A stretch of DNA of 64,000 nt from CAWELS01 sp964468205 (GTDB lineage Bacteria > Acidobacteriota > Terriglobia > Bryobacterales > Bryobacteraceae), in the NCBI GenBank assembly GCA_964468205.1, contig CAYXVG010000027.1:1-64000 (forward strand), written 5' to 3'. The position numbers were made by a program, and so were the translations under genes. The notes under the pieces were generated by a model. The model saw only the letters and a list, made by a program, of their open reading frames with translations. It did no database searches and was not told where the DNA came from. This document shows, piece after piece, positions 25,767 through 34,023 of the stretch (its first letter is position 1; each line of letters opens with the position of its first letter).

Positions 25767-26217
25767 GTATGGCGGTACACTGGCTGTCGATAATCCGTAT
25801 GAAAGTGTGGATCAGTGCCCTCGGAGGCGCCATCTCATTGCGCATGGCGTAGCTTGCTTGCGCAGCATCTTGCATCGTCCCCCGCGCTGCATATTGCTGC
25901 CGAACCGCTGAGTACTACGACTGTTTTGAGTGCGACGGGTGGGTCGCAACCACTACGTACTTGGAGGTTTCTCTTTCGGTCTTAGCCCATGCGAATCTCG
26001 TGTTGCTGTCTGGAAACGCAATCAACCAGGCGCTTCCAGATTCCGGACAGTGCGGCTCCGGATTTGCGGCAACCTGGCTGGGATTGAGGTTCAGTTGCGG
26101 AAACCTTGCATCAACCAATAGAGTGTCCTGGTCAACAGAAAGAGCGTTAGCCATGGAACAGCGAATGGCAGCATCGGTCTACATAATTACGGAACAATTA
26201 GTAAGTGGTTGAAGGAT
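25767..26217. other. 451-base gap between HicAB and tRNA-Pro
   Basis: No convincing gene. A minus-strand frame at 25915-26154 (79 codons) has no ribosome site and no family I recognise. This is where an attachment-site scar would lie if the island entered through the tRNA gene, but I could not find a second copy of the tRNA 3' end by eye. Confidence 0.45.
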
Positions 26218-26294
26218 TGGTCGGGGCGAGTGGATTCGAACCACCGGCCTCCTGGTCCCGAACCAGGCGCTCTACCAGGCTGAGCCACGCCCCG
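26218..26294 (-). tRNA. tRNA-Pro (anticodon CGG)
   Basis: On the minus strand the gene folds into a full cloverleaf. The acceptor stem is CGGGGCG/CGCCCCG, the anticodon stem is CCTGG/CCAGG around TTCGGGA, giving anticodon CGG for proline CCG codons. The T-loop GGTTCGAATCC is standard. The discriminator base is A and the CCA end is encoded (26218-26220). The gene borders an accessory region, as tRNA genes often do. Confidence 0.95.
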
Positions 26295-26436
26295 ACGCAC
26301 GAAGTGACCGGCTAAGCGGTGCTAGGGAAGGTTGCGAATGCTTGAGTAGAGCGTCTCAAACGCCTTCGCGCTTACTTCGTAACAATCTGAGTATAGCGCA
26401 CCGCACGCCGCAATTGCACGGGTTTCACCCGCCCCG

Positions 26437-26682
26437 CTAACACGCCGGCGGTACTCGCTGGTACTCGTACCGGGATGGGTCTTCCCCCTGCTCGGCCAAC
26501 TGCCGCGCGCAGTCCACCGCGCTCTCGCCCACCACCACGATCCGGCGCACCGGCAGCGTCCGCGGCGTATAGATATCCACCGCAATCCACCTCCCGGCAA
26601 GCGCCAGGCGCTGGTCGAAGGAAAGCATGTCGGGCTCCAGCCCGCGCAGCGAACTCGGGTCAATGCTCTTCAATACGGACAT
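26437..26682 (-). CDS. Small conserved-looking hypothetical protein
   Basis: Starting at ATG 26682 gives 81 residues: MSVLKSIDPSSLRGLEPDML, then FDQRLALAGRWIAVDIYTP and RRIVVVGESAVDCARQLAEQG. The alternation of hydrophobic strands and a final amphipathic helix looks like a real small alpha/beta protein. A TAGAAT hexamer lies 10 bases before the start. GC at third positions is high, consistent with the chromosome rather than the neighbouring island. No function can be suggested. Confidence 0.6.
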   Translation of the reverse strand: MSVLKSIDPSSLRGLEPDMLSFDQRLALAGRWIAVDIYTPRTLPVRRIVVVGESAVDCARQLAEQGEDPSRYEYQRVPPAC

Positions 26683-27203
26683 CGGAATCCTGATTCTAGC
26701 AGAATCGGCGTGAATCCAGCGTGACGAAAATCTGGCCACCCAGCTGCCCCGTTGACACCGTTTTCCGGAAACCGATCCACCGTGCTATCAACCACTTGCC
26801 GCTTTGCCCCTTCGAGGTCCCCGGGATCCGCGTGTTAGAACAATCTCTGGGCGCGGTGTCCGGCCCGCCGGCCGGCTTCCTCGCCGGTACGGCCAGGCGG
26901 CCTCGGCGCCGCCGCAAGTTGTATCCGCACCCCGGTTGCCGGAAACCCTCGGGTTCGCCGGAGCACAAACTCTCGCCGGGGACTGATGTTTGAAATCCGA
27001 AAATCTCCAACAGCGGCGGACCCGCCGGGCCTGCGCCCATGGCACGTGTCCCCCGCCGGCTCGGCTTCTGCCGGGGGATCCGGGCGGCCGGAAAACAGAA
27101 ATTGGCGAAACAAACCCAAATACGAACTAAGCGTATTAGATTCAATAATGTGGCGGGAATTCTATTTCGCTTTTTCTTCGCTTTATTTCGTCGCCTGTTC
27201 GCC
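26683..27203. other. 521-base gap, no gene recognised
   Basis: Short frames on both strands overlap and encode low-complexity Pro/Arg-rich sequence. A stretch near 27100-27160 (AATTGGCGAAACAAACCCAAAT) is AT-richer and looks like an interspersed intergenic element, but I see no second copy in this window. The candidate promoter of the gene at 26682 is at its left edge. Confidence 0.4.
26693..26698 (-). promoter_or_regulatory. Candidate -10 hexamer of the gene at 26682
   Basis: TAGAAT on the minus strand ends 10 bases before the ATG, with no Shine-Dalgarno sequence between and no clear -35 box. Confidence 0.3.
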
Positions 27204-28325
27204 TTAGCCGCCGAAGCTTTCGAGCTCGGCGATCAGCGCCTGCAAGCCCTTCTTGCGGTAGAGGTTGGTCAGCCGTTGCTCCTCGGGGGAAGGAGCCGTC
27301 AGCCGGTCGAGCTGCTGGCCGGTCAGGTCTTCCCGCGACGGGATCCACACCTCGCCGTCGCTGAATTCCACATGGCTGACGAACCCGGACATGCTCTCCA
27401 CCATCATCGGCTTGTCGAAGCGCAGCACGCGCTCGCTCGTCGCCGTCCCGGTGGCGCCCGGCTGCAGGTTGACCTCCGCCGGAACGTTCCCGGCCACGAA
27501 ATCCTGGCCCCGCATGTCCTTGATGATCCAGCCGAACTCCAGGTGCCGCACCGGCCGGGTGGACCGGTTCCGCACCTCGAGCCGCGGCGCACTCGCTTCC
27601 TGCCCGGCTACTTGAGCCACGCCGGAAAGCGCCTCCACCGGAGCGTCCGGAAAGCGCAGGAAGGCCAAACGGTATTCGTCACCGGGTTCGGCTGTCGTCG
27701 CCCGCCCGCCGCGCGCGACGCGCACTCCCAGCCGGGGACGGTCGGCTTGCCGCGCCACGCTCGCCAGCACGGCTTCCTGCAGACCTTCCGGCCCGCGCGC
27801 CTCCAGGATTTCCCGGAAATAGGCCCGGTCCCGCCGGGCTTGCATCTCCCACACCGTCATTAAACGGCGCGAGTTCAGCCGGTTCGGGCCGAAGAAGCTC
27901 AAGTCCTCGAAGAGAATGCCGTCGAGGGCCACCTTCACGAGCGGACCCGTGCCCCGCTGCAGCGGCCGCAGCAGCCGCACGTCGAGGCGCACCGGAAACA
28001 CCTCTCCCGGCCCCGCGTTCAGGCTCGGTATTGAAACGCTTGCCTTGCCGCCCGGGGTCACTTCCTGAGCCAGCACCAGCAGAGTCACCCCGCGAATCCG
28101 CCGCTCGGTCGTGTTACGCAGCTTGAGGGCCGTCTGCAGATCCACCACCAGCGCGCCGCCGCGGGCATCGGTCTTCGACGAGCCCCAGTCCACCGACACC
28201 ACGCTCACCGGCGACTCCGGAGGAAAATCGATCTGCAGGTTCTGCTGCTCCTGCGCGAAGGCCGGCCATGCCGCCAGCCCCGCCGCCGCAACAGCCAGGA
28301 TGCCCAACTTACTGCACATAGACAT
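27204..28325 (-). CDS. Secreted protein in ECF sigma operon
   Basis: This 373-residue protein has a Sec signal (LGILAVAAAGLAAWPAFAQE). The body is rich in beta structure, with segments such as LKLRNTTERRIRGVTLLVLA and LEVRNRSTRPVRHLEFGWII that resemble immunoglobulin-like or adhesin-type beta sandwiches. A helical tail ends at ELESFGG. Two in-frame ATGs (28325 and 28319) lie inside the last codons of the anti-sigma gene, so it is translationally coupled to it. Its likely place is the periplasm or envelope. It could be the sensor input or target of the sigma/anti-sigma pair, but no known family is evident. Confidence 0.75.
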   Translation of the reverse strand: MSMCSKLGILAVAAAGLAAWPAFAQEQQNLQIDFPPESPVSVVSVDWGSSKTDARGGALVVDLQTALKLRNTTERRIRGVTLLVLAQEVTPGGKASVSIPSLNAGPGEVFPVRLDVRLLRPLQRGTGPLVKVALDGILFEDLSFFGPNRLNSRRLMTVWEMQARRDRAYFREILEARGPEGLQEAVLASVARQADRPRLGVRVARGGRATTAEPGDEYRLAFLRFPDAPVEALSGVAQVAGQEASAPRLEVRNRSTRPVRHLEFGWIIKDMRGQDFVAGNVPAEVNLQPGATGTATSERVLRFDKPMMVESMSGFVSHVEFSDGEVWIPSREDLTGQQLDRLTAPSPEEQRLTNLYRKKGLQALIAELESFGG

Positions 28326-28872
28326 TGTTGATCGTCACCATACCGGTCTCATCGTCGACATAGTGGACCGACATCGCCCCGTCGACGCTCGCCGTTACCA
28401 GCACCGGTTCCGAACTCTCGTGCAAGAGCGTCAGCGCCCGGTCGGCTTCCAGCAACTCGACTCCGCCGGCCGTGGCCGCCGCCACCGTTCCCTCAACGGG
28501 CGAAGAGCCCGCTCCGGAGCGTGGCAGGTGAAGCCACCAGCCGCCGACAACCACTACTGTCACGCAGGCCAGGGCCGCCGCCGCGCGCCAGCCCAACCGG
28601 CGCGTGTGCGCCTCCGGCCGGGCGACGCACTCGGCCGCCTGCAGGCCCACCTGGATGTTGGCCCGCATCTCGCCGGCCAGCGCCTCCCAATCCACGCCCT
28701 TGGGCAGCGCCGCCGCTTCTTCCGCAACTCGCTGGACGCCGCGCCCGAAGCGCTCCGCCTCGCGCCGGCACGCTTCGCAAGATCTCATGTGGAGCGCCGT
28801 CTGCCAGCGCTTCCAGAAAGGCAGATCGCCGCCGGCGTACAGCGCCAGGCCGTATTCGTCGGGATGTTTCAT
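28309..28872 (-). CDS. Membrane anti-sigma factor with zinc-finger-like motif
   Basis: This 187-residue protein starts at ATG 28872 with AAGGAAAAAGG upstream. The N-terminal 45 residues contain H-x3-C-x2-C in LHMRSCEACRR, typical of ZAS-type anti-sigma domains. A single membrane helix follows (ALACVTVVVVGGWW) and about 65 residues would face the periplasm. It overlaps the sigma gene by ATGA, the standard arrangement for holding an ECF sigma factor inactive until an envelope signal arrives. The downstream secreted protein overlaps its own stop. Confidence 0.85.
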   Translation of the reverse strand: MKHPDEYGLALYAGGDLPFWKRWQTALHMRSCEACRREAERFGRGVQRVAEEAAALPKGVDWEALAGEMRANIQVGLQAAECVARPEAHTRRLGWRAAAALACVTVVVVGGWWLHLPRSGAGSSPVEGTVAAATAGGVELLEADRALTLLHESSEPVLVTASVDGAMSVHYVDDETGMVTINNVYVQ

Positions 28873-29459
28873 GCCTTTTTCCTTTCGAGATAGCGGCGGA
28901 ACTTGATGCGCGCGTTCGCGATGTGCGAGCGCACGGTGGCTTTTGAGCACTCGAGACGGAGCGCCACTTCTCCGGCGGAGAGACCCTCCACGTCGCGCAG
29001 CACCAGGGCCGTCCGCTCCCGCACGGTCAATTGCGCCAGCCCCTCCTCGAGATAGGCCTGCTGTTCGCCGCGGATCGTCAGTTGCTCGGGGCTGTCGGCG
29101 GATGAGGCGCGCAGCGGCTCCGGTAGATCGTCAATCTCGGTGAAGTTTACGCGGCCGCGCCGCCGCAGGAAATCGATGGCTGTGTTGGTGGCGATGCGCG
29201 AGAGCCAGTGGGCCGCCTTCTTTTCGTCGCGGAGTTGCTCGGAACGCTGGAGCGCCTTGATGAAGGCTTCCTGGGTCAGGTCCTGGGCATCCTCGACGTT
29301 TCCGACAATGCGGTAGATCTGCACGAAGATCCGCCGCATGTGCGCGGAAATGAAGCGGCTCCGCCATTCGGCGGTTTCCTCCAGAACTTCTGGCAGCGCA
29401 TCCCTCATCGGCGCCTCGATCCATTGTTCCGCAAGCGCGCTCATGTCACTACAAACCAT
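28869..29459 (-). CDS. ECF-type RNA polymerase sigma factor
   Basis: The 196-residue protein has sigma region 2 (IVGNVEDAQDLTQEAFIKAL, then HWLSRIATNTAIDFLRRRG) and region 4 (LTVRERTALVLRDVEGLSAG, LECSKATVRSHIANARIKFR). It has no region 1 or 3, as usual for ECF factors. I took ATG 29459 as the start; ATG 29444 is also possible, and longer frames upstream read into the divergent promoter region. It heads a three-gene operon with its anti-sigma factor and a secreted protein, and is divergent from an aminotransferase gene. Confidence 0.92.
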   Translation of the reverse strand: MVCSDMSALAEQWIEAPMRDALPEVLEETAEWRSRFISAHMRRIFVQIYRIVGNVEDAQDLTQEAFIKALQRSEQLRDEKKAAHWLSRIATNTAIDFLRRRGRVNFTEIDDLPEPLRASSADSPEQLTIRGEQQAYLEEGLAQLTVRERTALVLRDVEGLSAGEVALRLECSKATVRSHIANARIKFRRYLERKKA

Positions 29460-29619
29460 GACGAGCCGGCGGGCGAAACCGTGGAATGCGGTATCGCGTT
29501 TCAACAACCTCGTGGTTCGGCCGCGGCCGGAGCCACTGTTACTAATACTATTATGAGGTGGGCGGCGGCCCATCGGTTGCATAATCGGCCGCCGGATAAA
29601 GAATGATGAGAGTGAAACC

Positions 29620-30780
29620 ATGAAACTCGCGCAACGGATGAACCACATCCTTGTCGAATCCGCCTTCGAGGTGCTCGTCAAGGCGCGCGCTATCGAGGCC
29701 GCCGGGCGCAGCGTGATCCACCTCGAAATCGGCGAGCCGGACTTCAAGACCCCGGCCCATGTCTGCGAGGCCGCCAAGCGGGCCATCGATGAGGGCTGGA
29801 CCCACTACGGCCCCACGCAGGGCTACCCCGACCTCCGGGAGGCCATCGCCCGCCACATCTCCCAAAGCCGCGGCATCTCCGCCGGCCCCGAGCACGTCTG
29901 CGTCGTCCCCGGCGGCAAGCCGGTCATCTTCTTCCCCATCCTCGCGCTCATCGAAGAGGGCGACGAGGTGATCTACCCCAACCCGGGCTTCCCGATTTAC
30001 GAATCCATGATCGGCGTCGCCGGCGGCAAGCCCGTCCCCATCCCGCTCATCGAGGACCGCGGCTTCTCCTTCGACCTCGACGTTTTCCGCGACAGCCTCA
30101 CCGATCGCACCCGCATGGTGATCCTCAACTCGCCGCAAAACCCCACCGGCGGGCTGATTCCGGAAGAGGACATCCGCACGATCGCGGACCTCGTCCGGGA
30201 CCGCGACCTCGTCGTGCTCTCCGACGAGATTTACTCCCGGATTTACTACGACGAGACGCCCCCGTTCTCCATCGCAAGCCTGCCCGGGATGCAGGAGAAA
30301 ACGATCATCCTCGACGGCTTCTCGAAGATCTACGCCATGACCGGCTGGCGCATCGGATACGGCGTCATGCCCGCCCGGCTGGTCGATGCCGTCAACAAGC
30401 TGATGGTCAACTCGAACTCCTGCACGGCCAGCTTCACCCAACGCGCCGCTCTCGCCGCGTTGACAGGGCCGCAGGACGAGAGCGAGAAGATGGTGGCCGA
30501 ATTCCGGCGCCGCCGCGACGCTTTCGTCGCCGGCCTGAACGAACTGCCGGGCGTCCGCTGCCCCCTTCCCCACGGCGCTTTCTACGCCTTTCCGAACATC
30601 ACCGGGACGGGGCTGAAGTCGAAGGCTCTGGCTGACCGGCTGCTGCGGGAAGCCGGCGTCGCGACGCTCTCGGGCGACGCCTTCGGCGCCTACGGCGAAG
30701 GCTACCTCCGCCTCAGCTACGCCAACTCTTACGAGAACCTGATGGAAGCCGTCGAGCGCATTCGCAAGTTTCTCGAATAG
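29620..30780 (+). CDS. Class I PLP-dependent aminotransferase
   Basis: The 386-residue enzyme is a fold-type I aspartate-aminotransferase family member. The PLP lysine is Lys236 in LDGFSKIYAMTGWRIGY, with NPQ-like substrate region NSPQNPTGG, Asp-Glu in SDEIYSRIYY and the C-terminal carboxylate-binding Arg in LRLSYANS. It would transfer amino groups between amino acids and 2-oxo acids in the cytoplasm; specificity cannot be read. The ATG at 29620 follows a weak GAGAG sequence. The 160-base upstream gap is shared with the ECF sigma promoter and contains an AT-rich TTACTAATACTATTAT stretch. Confidence 0.93.
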   Translation: MKLAQRMNHILVESAFEVLVKARAIEAAGRSVIHLEIGEPDFKTPAHVCEAAKRAIDEGWTHYGPTQGYPDLREAIARHISQSRGISAGPEHVCVVPGGKPVIFFPILALIEEGDEVIYPNPGFPIYESMIGVAGGKPVPIPLIEDRGFSFDLDVFRDSLTDRTRMVILNSPQNPTGGLIPEEDIRTIADLVRDRDLVVLSDEIYSRIYYDETPPFSIASLPGMQEKTIILDGFSKIYAMTGWRIGYGVMPARLVDAVNKLMVNSNSCTASFTQRAALAALTGPQDESEKMVAEFRRRRDAFVAGLNELPGVRCPLPHGAFYAFPNITGTGLKSKALADRLLREAGVATLSGDAFGAYGEGYLRLSYANSYENLMEAVERIRKFLE

Positions 30781-30814
30781 CCGTCCCCCGCCGGCCCGGC
30801 GACGCCGGCCCGCC

Positions 30815-31756
30815 CTACAGCAGCGGGCTGTCCGCCGGCACAATCACACGCATCGCCAGCGGAACCACCGACACCCGCACCGGCAGCCGGCCCAGCGGCT
30901 CGCCGTCCACCTCGATCTTGACCGTTTCGGGCGACGTCGCCGCAATCTCGCGAGCCTGGTAGCAACGCACCTTCGGGTGCGCGGCGATGTTGCCGTTGTA
31001 GAGGTAGCGCACATCCCGGGCCAGCGTCGGCAAGCCGAGATTCCCGATGATCGTCACCTCGAGCAGGCCGTCGTTGAGCACGGCGTTCGGACAGACATAC
31101 ATGCCTCCGCCGTGGAACAGCCCGTTGCCCACGGCGATGTTGAGCACCGTGTGGCTGCCGGCGGGCTTGCCGTCGAGTGTCAGGTCGATCCGCTTGCCGG
31201 AGTAAGAGAGCAGATTCTTCACCGTGGCCCAGAGGAAGGCTGTCTTGCCGCCGAAGACCTGCAGCCGGTTCTTGGCGTCGCGGGACACCTCGCCGCCCAT
31301 GCCCCAACTGGTGACGTTGATGAAGTAGCGGGTTTGCGTCCCGCCATGATGAGCCTCGAAAGTGATCTTGCCGAGGTCGACCGGCAGCGTGGCGCCGCTG
31401 GCGAGTGCGTCGAGCGCCGCTTCAATGCCCGAGGGGATGCGGAGCGTCCGCTGCAGGTCGCCGCCGGTGCCGGCGGGGATGATTCCGAGGCAGGCGCCCG
31501 GCCGCAAAGCGCGATCCTCCGCGTTCAGGAAGCCGTTGGCGATCTCGTTAAACGTGCCGTCGCCGCCGACGCCGATGATGCGTTCGAACCCGGCGAGGAG
31601 AAACTCGCGGGCAAGTTCGGAGCCGTGACCGCTGCGCCCGGTGAACCGGCACTCGATGGCGCCGAAGCGCTTCTCGATGGCTTGGCGCCATGCGCCCCAC
31701 CGCTTCCCGGTGCGGCCGCCGGCGGATCTCGGATTGGCGATGACGGCGGTCTTCAT
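30815..31756 (-). CDS. DagK-like lipid kinase
   Basis: The 313-residue protein belongs to the diacylglycerol kinase catalytic family: N-terminal AVIANPRSAGGR, nucleotide-binding G-G-D-G-T at residues 64-68 in IIGVGGDGTFNEIANG, and IIPAGTGGDLQRTL. Such kinases phosphorylate diacylglycerol, sphingoid bases or other glycerolipids at the inner face of the membrane. It is the last gene of the minus-strand lipid operon and overlaps the upstream SDR gene by 4 bases. There it could phosphorylate a monoalkyl- or dialkylglycerol made by the other enzymes. It faces the aminotransferase gene end to end, with only a GC-rich hairpin between. Confidence 0.9.
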   Translation of the reverse strand: MKTAVIANPRSAGGRTGKRWGAWRQAIEKRFGAIECRFTGRSGHGSELAREFLLAGFERIIGVGGDGTFNEIANGFLNAEDRALRPGACLGIIPAGTGGDLQRTLRIPSGIEAALDALASGATLPVDLGKITFEAHHGGTQTRYFINVTSWGMGGEVSRDAKNRLQVFGGKTAFLWATVKNLLSYSGKRIDLTLDGKPAGSHTVLNIAVGNGLFHGGGMYVCPNAVLNDGLLEVTIIGNLGLPTLARDVRYLYNGNIAAHPKVRCYQAREIAATSPETVKIEVDGEPLGRLPVRVSVVPLAMRVIVPADSPLL

Positions 31757-32745
31757 CGCTTGCGGCGTTCGAGATACTCCACCGTGTCGCGCAGCGTCTC
31801 CATGGGATCACGGGCTTCGAAACCCAGCTCCGATGCGGCTTTCGCCGAGGTGAAGTACCAGAAATGGGAGGACATGATGATGGTGACGTCGTCCATCTTG
31901 AACTCTTTGCCCGCCAGGGGCATCAGCCTGCGCAGCGCCCGCGCGCTCAGCAGCGACAGCCAGAGCGGTGGCTGCAGAACGGGGGCCTTCTTGCCGGAGA
32001 TCTCGGCCACGGACTCGATGACTTGCCGGAAAGTCCAGTTCGCCCCGCCCAGCAGATAGCGCTCGCCGGGGCGGCCCTTCTCCATCCCCAGAATGAGGCC
32101 GCGGGCCGCGTCCCGGGCGTCCACGAAACACATGCCGCCGAGCGGGAGAGCCATCACTTGTCCCTCGAGGAAGAGAGCGACATCGCCGGTCGAGGAGCCG
32201 AGGTCGTCGCCGGGGCCAAGCAGCAATGCCGGGTTCATGATCACGAGCGGCAGGCCGTGCTCCTTCACATAGCTGAGAGCAACCTTCTCGGCCTCCACTT
32301 TGCTCGTATAGTAGGCCCAGTCCTTGATCAGTTCGTAGGGGTAGGGGGCCGACTCATCGAGGATGTCTTCCGGGGCCTTGCTGACGGCGATGGTACCGGA
32401 TGAGGAAACGGCGACGATCTTGGCGGGCTGATGCCGGAGCGCCGCCTCGCAGATGTTGCGCGTGCCCTCGACGTGGATGTCGAACATCTTCTGGTTATCG
32501 CGGGGGTCGCGGGAGACCGAGCCGGCCAAGTGATAGACCTGGCCGCATCCCGCCATCACACTCCCAACGCCGGCGGCGTCCATGACATTGCCCTCGACAA
32601 TCTCGACGCCCTCGCGGCCCTCGAACGGGCAGGGGCCGTAGCTTAGAATGCGCAGCGGAGGGCAGTCCGGCTGGGCGAGCAACTGCTCGACCAGGTGTTT
32701 TCCAAGGAATCCGGTCGCGCCGGTAATCAGGATGGGCTTACTCAT
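31753..32745 (-). CDS. Extended SDR, NAD-dependent epimerase/reductase
   Basis: This 330-residue extended SDR has the Rossmann motif ITGATGFLGKHL, the Ser of the triad in AVSSSGTIAV, and Tyr-x3-Lys in DWAYYTSKVEAE. The overall pattern resembles dihydroflavonol-reductase or hydroxysteroid-dehydrogenase-like proteins, which reduce or oxidise small hydrophobic ketones or alcohols. It overlaps the HAD phosphatase gene upstream by 8 bases and DagK downstream by 4, so it is embedded in the lipid operon. Possible roles include reducing an alkyl-dihydroxyacetone or oxidising an alcohol. I cannot choose between these from sequence. Confidence 0.88.
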   Translation of the reverse strand: MSKPILITGATGFLGKHLVEQLLAQPDCPPLRILSYGPCPFEGREGVEIVEGNVMDAAGVGSVMAGCGQVYHLAGSVSRDPRDNQKMFDIHVEGTRNICEAALRHQPAKIVAVSSSGTIAVSKAPEDILDESAPYPYELIKDWAYYTSKVEAEKVALSYVKEHGLPLVIMNPALLLGPGDDLGSSTGDVALFLEGQVMALPLGGMCFVDARDAARGLILGMEKGRPGERYLLGGANWTFRQVIESVAEISGKKAPVLQPPLWLSLLSARALRRLMPLAGKEFKMDDVTIIMSSHFWYFTSAKAASELGFEARDPMETLRDTVEYLERRKR

Positions 32746-33424
32746 GGTTGGTTGTTCTCAAATCAAGAATCGGCCACCCGCGCTGCTCGGCGATGCGGCG
32801 GAGTTCGCGGCTCGGGTTCACGGCCGACGGCGCGCCGACCGTCTCGAGCATCGGCAGGTCCGAGAGAGAATCGGAATACGCCTTCGAGGATGCAGGGCTA
32901 CCGTTGTGCGCCTTGGTCAAGCGCTCGATGGCGGCCACCTTTTCGGCTTCGGCGATCAGCGGCTCTTCAATCTCGCCCGTGGCGACACCGCCGGCAAAGA
33001 CCAGCCGATTGGTGATTACGTGGTCGAAACCGAAGAACTCGATAAGGGGGCCGATGGCGAAATCGAGACTGCCGGTGACCAGAACGGTCTCGAATCCGGA
33101 CGCCTTGTCGGCGTCGACGAGCGCCTTCGCGCCGGGATACATCCCCGGCCGGAACAGCTCGTTAAACAGCCTCCGAGCGTGGCTTTCAAGCCAGTCGCGG
33201 CGCATTCCCCGGTAGGCCCGGTAGAACGCCACGTTGAACTTCCGCCGGGACCGCTTTTCGAGGGCGATGAGCAAAGGCGCGCTGGCCAGCAGGCGCGCGG
33301 TCCGCGACCAGGACTCAAGCCGGCTCGGCGACTGCCGCGCATACCAGGCGTACTGATGCACGACGTTGGTCGAGACGAGCGTGCCGTCAAGGTCGTAGAA
33401 GGCGAACCGTTTCGGGGCGGCCAT
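32738..33424 (-). CDS. HAD-IB family (SerB-like) phosphatase
   Basis: The 228-residue enzyme has the HAD nucleophile motif AFYDLDGTLVSTN (Asp11, Asp13), motif II Ser/Thr in VLVTGSLDFAIGP, and motif IV with the acidic pair in AYSDSLSDLPML. The C1-type cap lies between about residues 20 and 85. HAD-IB proteins are often fused to or encoded beside PlsC acyltransferases and act on phospholipid precursors. I chose ATG 33424, since it lies two bases after the PlsY stop and gives a short natural N-terminus. Probable role: removing phosphate from a lysophosphatidate or alkylglycerol phosphate. Confidence 0.9.
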   Translation of the reverse strand: MAAPKRFAFYDLDGTLVSTNVVHQYAWYARQSPSRLESWSRTARLLASAPLLIALEKRSRRKFNVAFYRAYRGMRRDWLESHARRLFNELFRPGMYPGAKALVDADKASGFETVLVTGSLDFAIGPLIEFFGFDHVITNRLVFAGGVATGEIEEPLIAEAEKVAAIERLTKAHNGSPASSKAYSDSLSDLPMLETVGAPSAVNPSRELRRIAEQRGWPILDLRTTNHE

Positions 33425-33426
33425 GG

Positions 33427-34023
33427 TCACTTCGCCAGGGCCCGTGTGAATCGCTGTACGTTGTCCTTGTGGCGCCAGGCCACAATGGCAAACATCAACA
33501 GCGCCAGGATCCCGAGTTGCTGCCCGCGCAGAACAAAGACAAGCGCCACGAAGAGGGCGAAACAGCTCAATGATGCCAGCGCCCCGGATTCCGGCCAATT
33601 CCGCTTCTTGCCAATGACGCGCAGGATCACGTAGCCGGCCGCGCAGCCGAGCGCGAGGGCCGGATAGAGCACCAGCATCACGCCGGCGGAGGTAGCAATG
33701 CCCTTTCCGCCGTTGAAATTCAGCCACGGTGAGTAACAATGGCCGAGCACGACCGCGAACCCGAGAATCCAGGCGGCGGACTCCGGCTGGGTGACGCGGT
33801 AAAGCAAGAGAATCGCTAATATTCCCTTGCCGAGATCGCCCAGCAGGCAGATCACCGAGCGGGGCTTGCTCACCCGCAGAACGTTGTTGAAGCCCGGGTT
33901 GCCGGAGCCGACCGTGCGAATGTCGACACCGCTACCCCACATGGCCATAACAGCGAAGGGAATGGATCCCATGAGAAATGCGCAGAGGATTCGGATTCCG
34001 AGGTCAATGGTGAACTCAGGCAT
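33427..34023 (-). CDS. plsY: PlsY-type glycerol-3-phosphate acyltransferase
   Basis: This 198-residue inner-membrane protein has the three PlsY motifs: GSIPF near the N-terminus with VGSGNPGFNNVLR, the DLGKG segment, and the third in GHCYSPWLNFNGGKGIAT. There are about five hydrophobic helices. PlsY acylates glycerol 3-phosphate at position 1 with acyl-phosphate. The GATN seen in most PlsY proteins is GFNN here, a minor change. It overlaps the fusion gene upstream by 8 bases. It may be a dedicated copy that feeds this operon rather than bulk phospholipid synthesis, since no plsX is adjacent. Confidence 0.92.
   Translation of the reverse strand: MPEFTIDLGIRILCAFLMGSIPFAVMAMWGSGVDIRTVGSGNPGFNNVLRVSKPRSVICLLGDLGKGILAILLLYRVTQPESAAWILGFAVVLGHCYSPWLNFNGGKGIATSAGVMLVLYPALALGCAAGYVILRVIGKKRNWPESGALASLSCFALFVALVFVLRGQQLGILALLMFAIVAWRHKDNVQRFTRALAK

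Noticed and set aside
25915..26154. 79-codon minus-strand frame near tRNA-Pro
   Set aside because: No ribosome site, not conserved by any motif I know, in a decayed island region.
26740..27160. Overlapping short frames of 90-100 codons on both strands
   Set aside because: Low-complexity Pro/Arg-rich translations on every frame point to non-coding DNA.
30781..30814. Terminator between convergent aminotransferase and DagK genes
   Set aside because: There is a GC-rich inverted repeat but no T-run on either strand, so support is too weak to annotate.
29551..30843. 430-codon minus-strand frame over the aminotransferase gene
   Set aside because: The aminotransferase has all catalytic motifs on the plus strand; the opposite frame has none.
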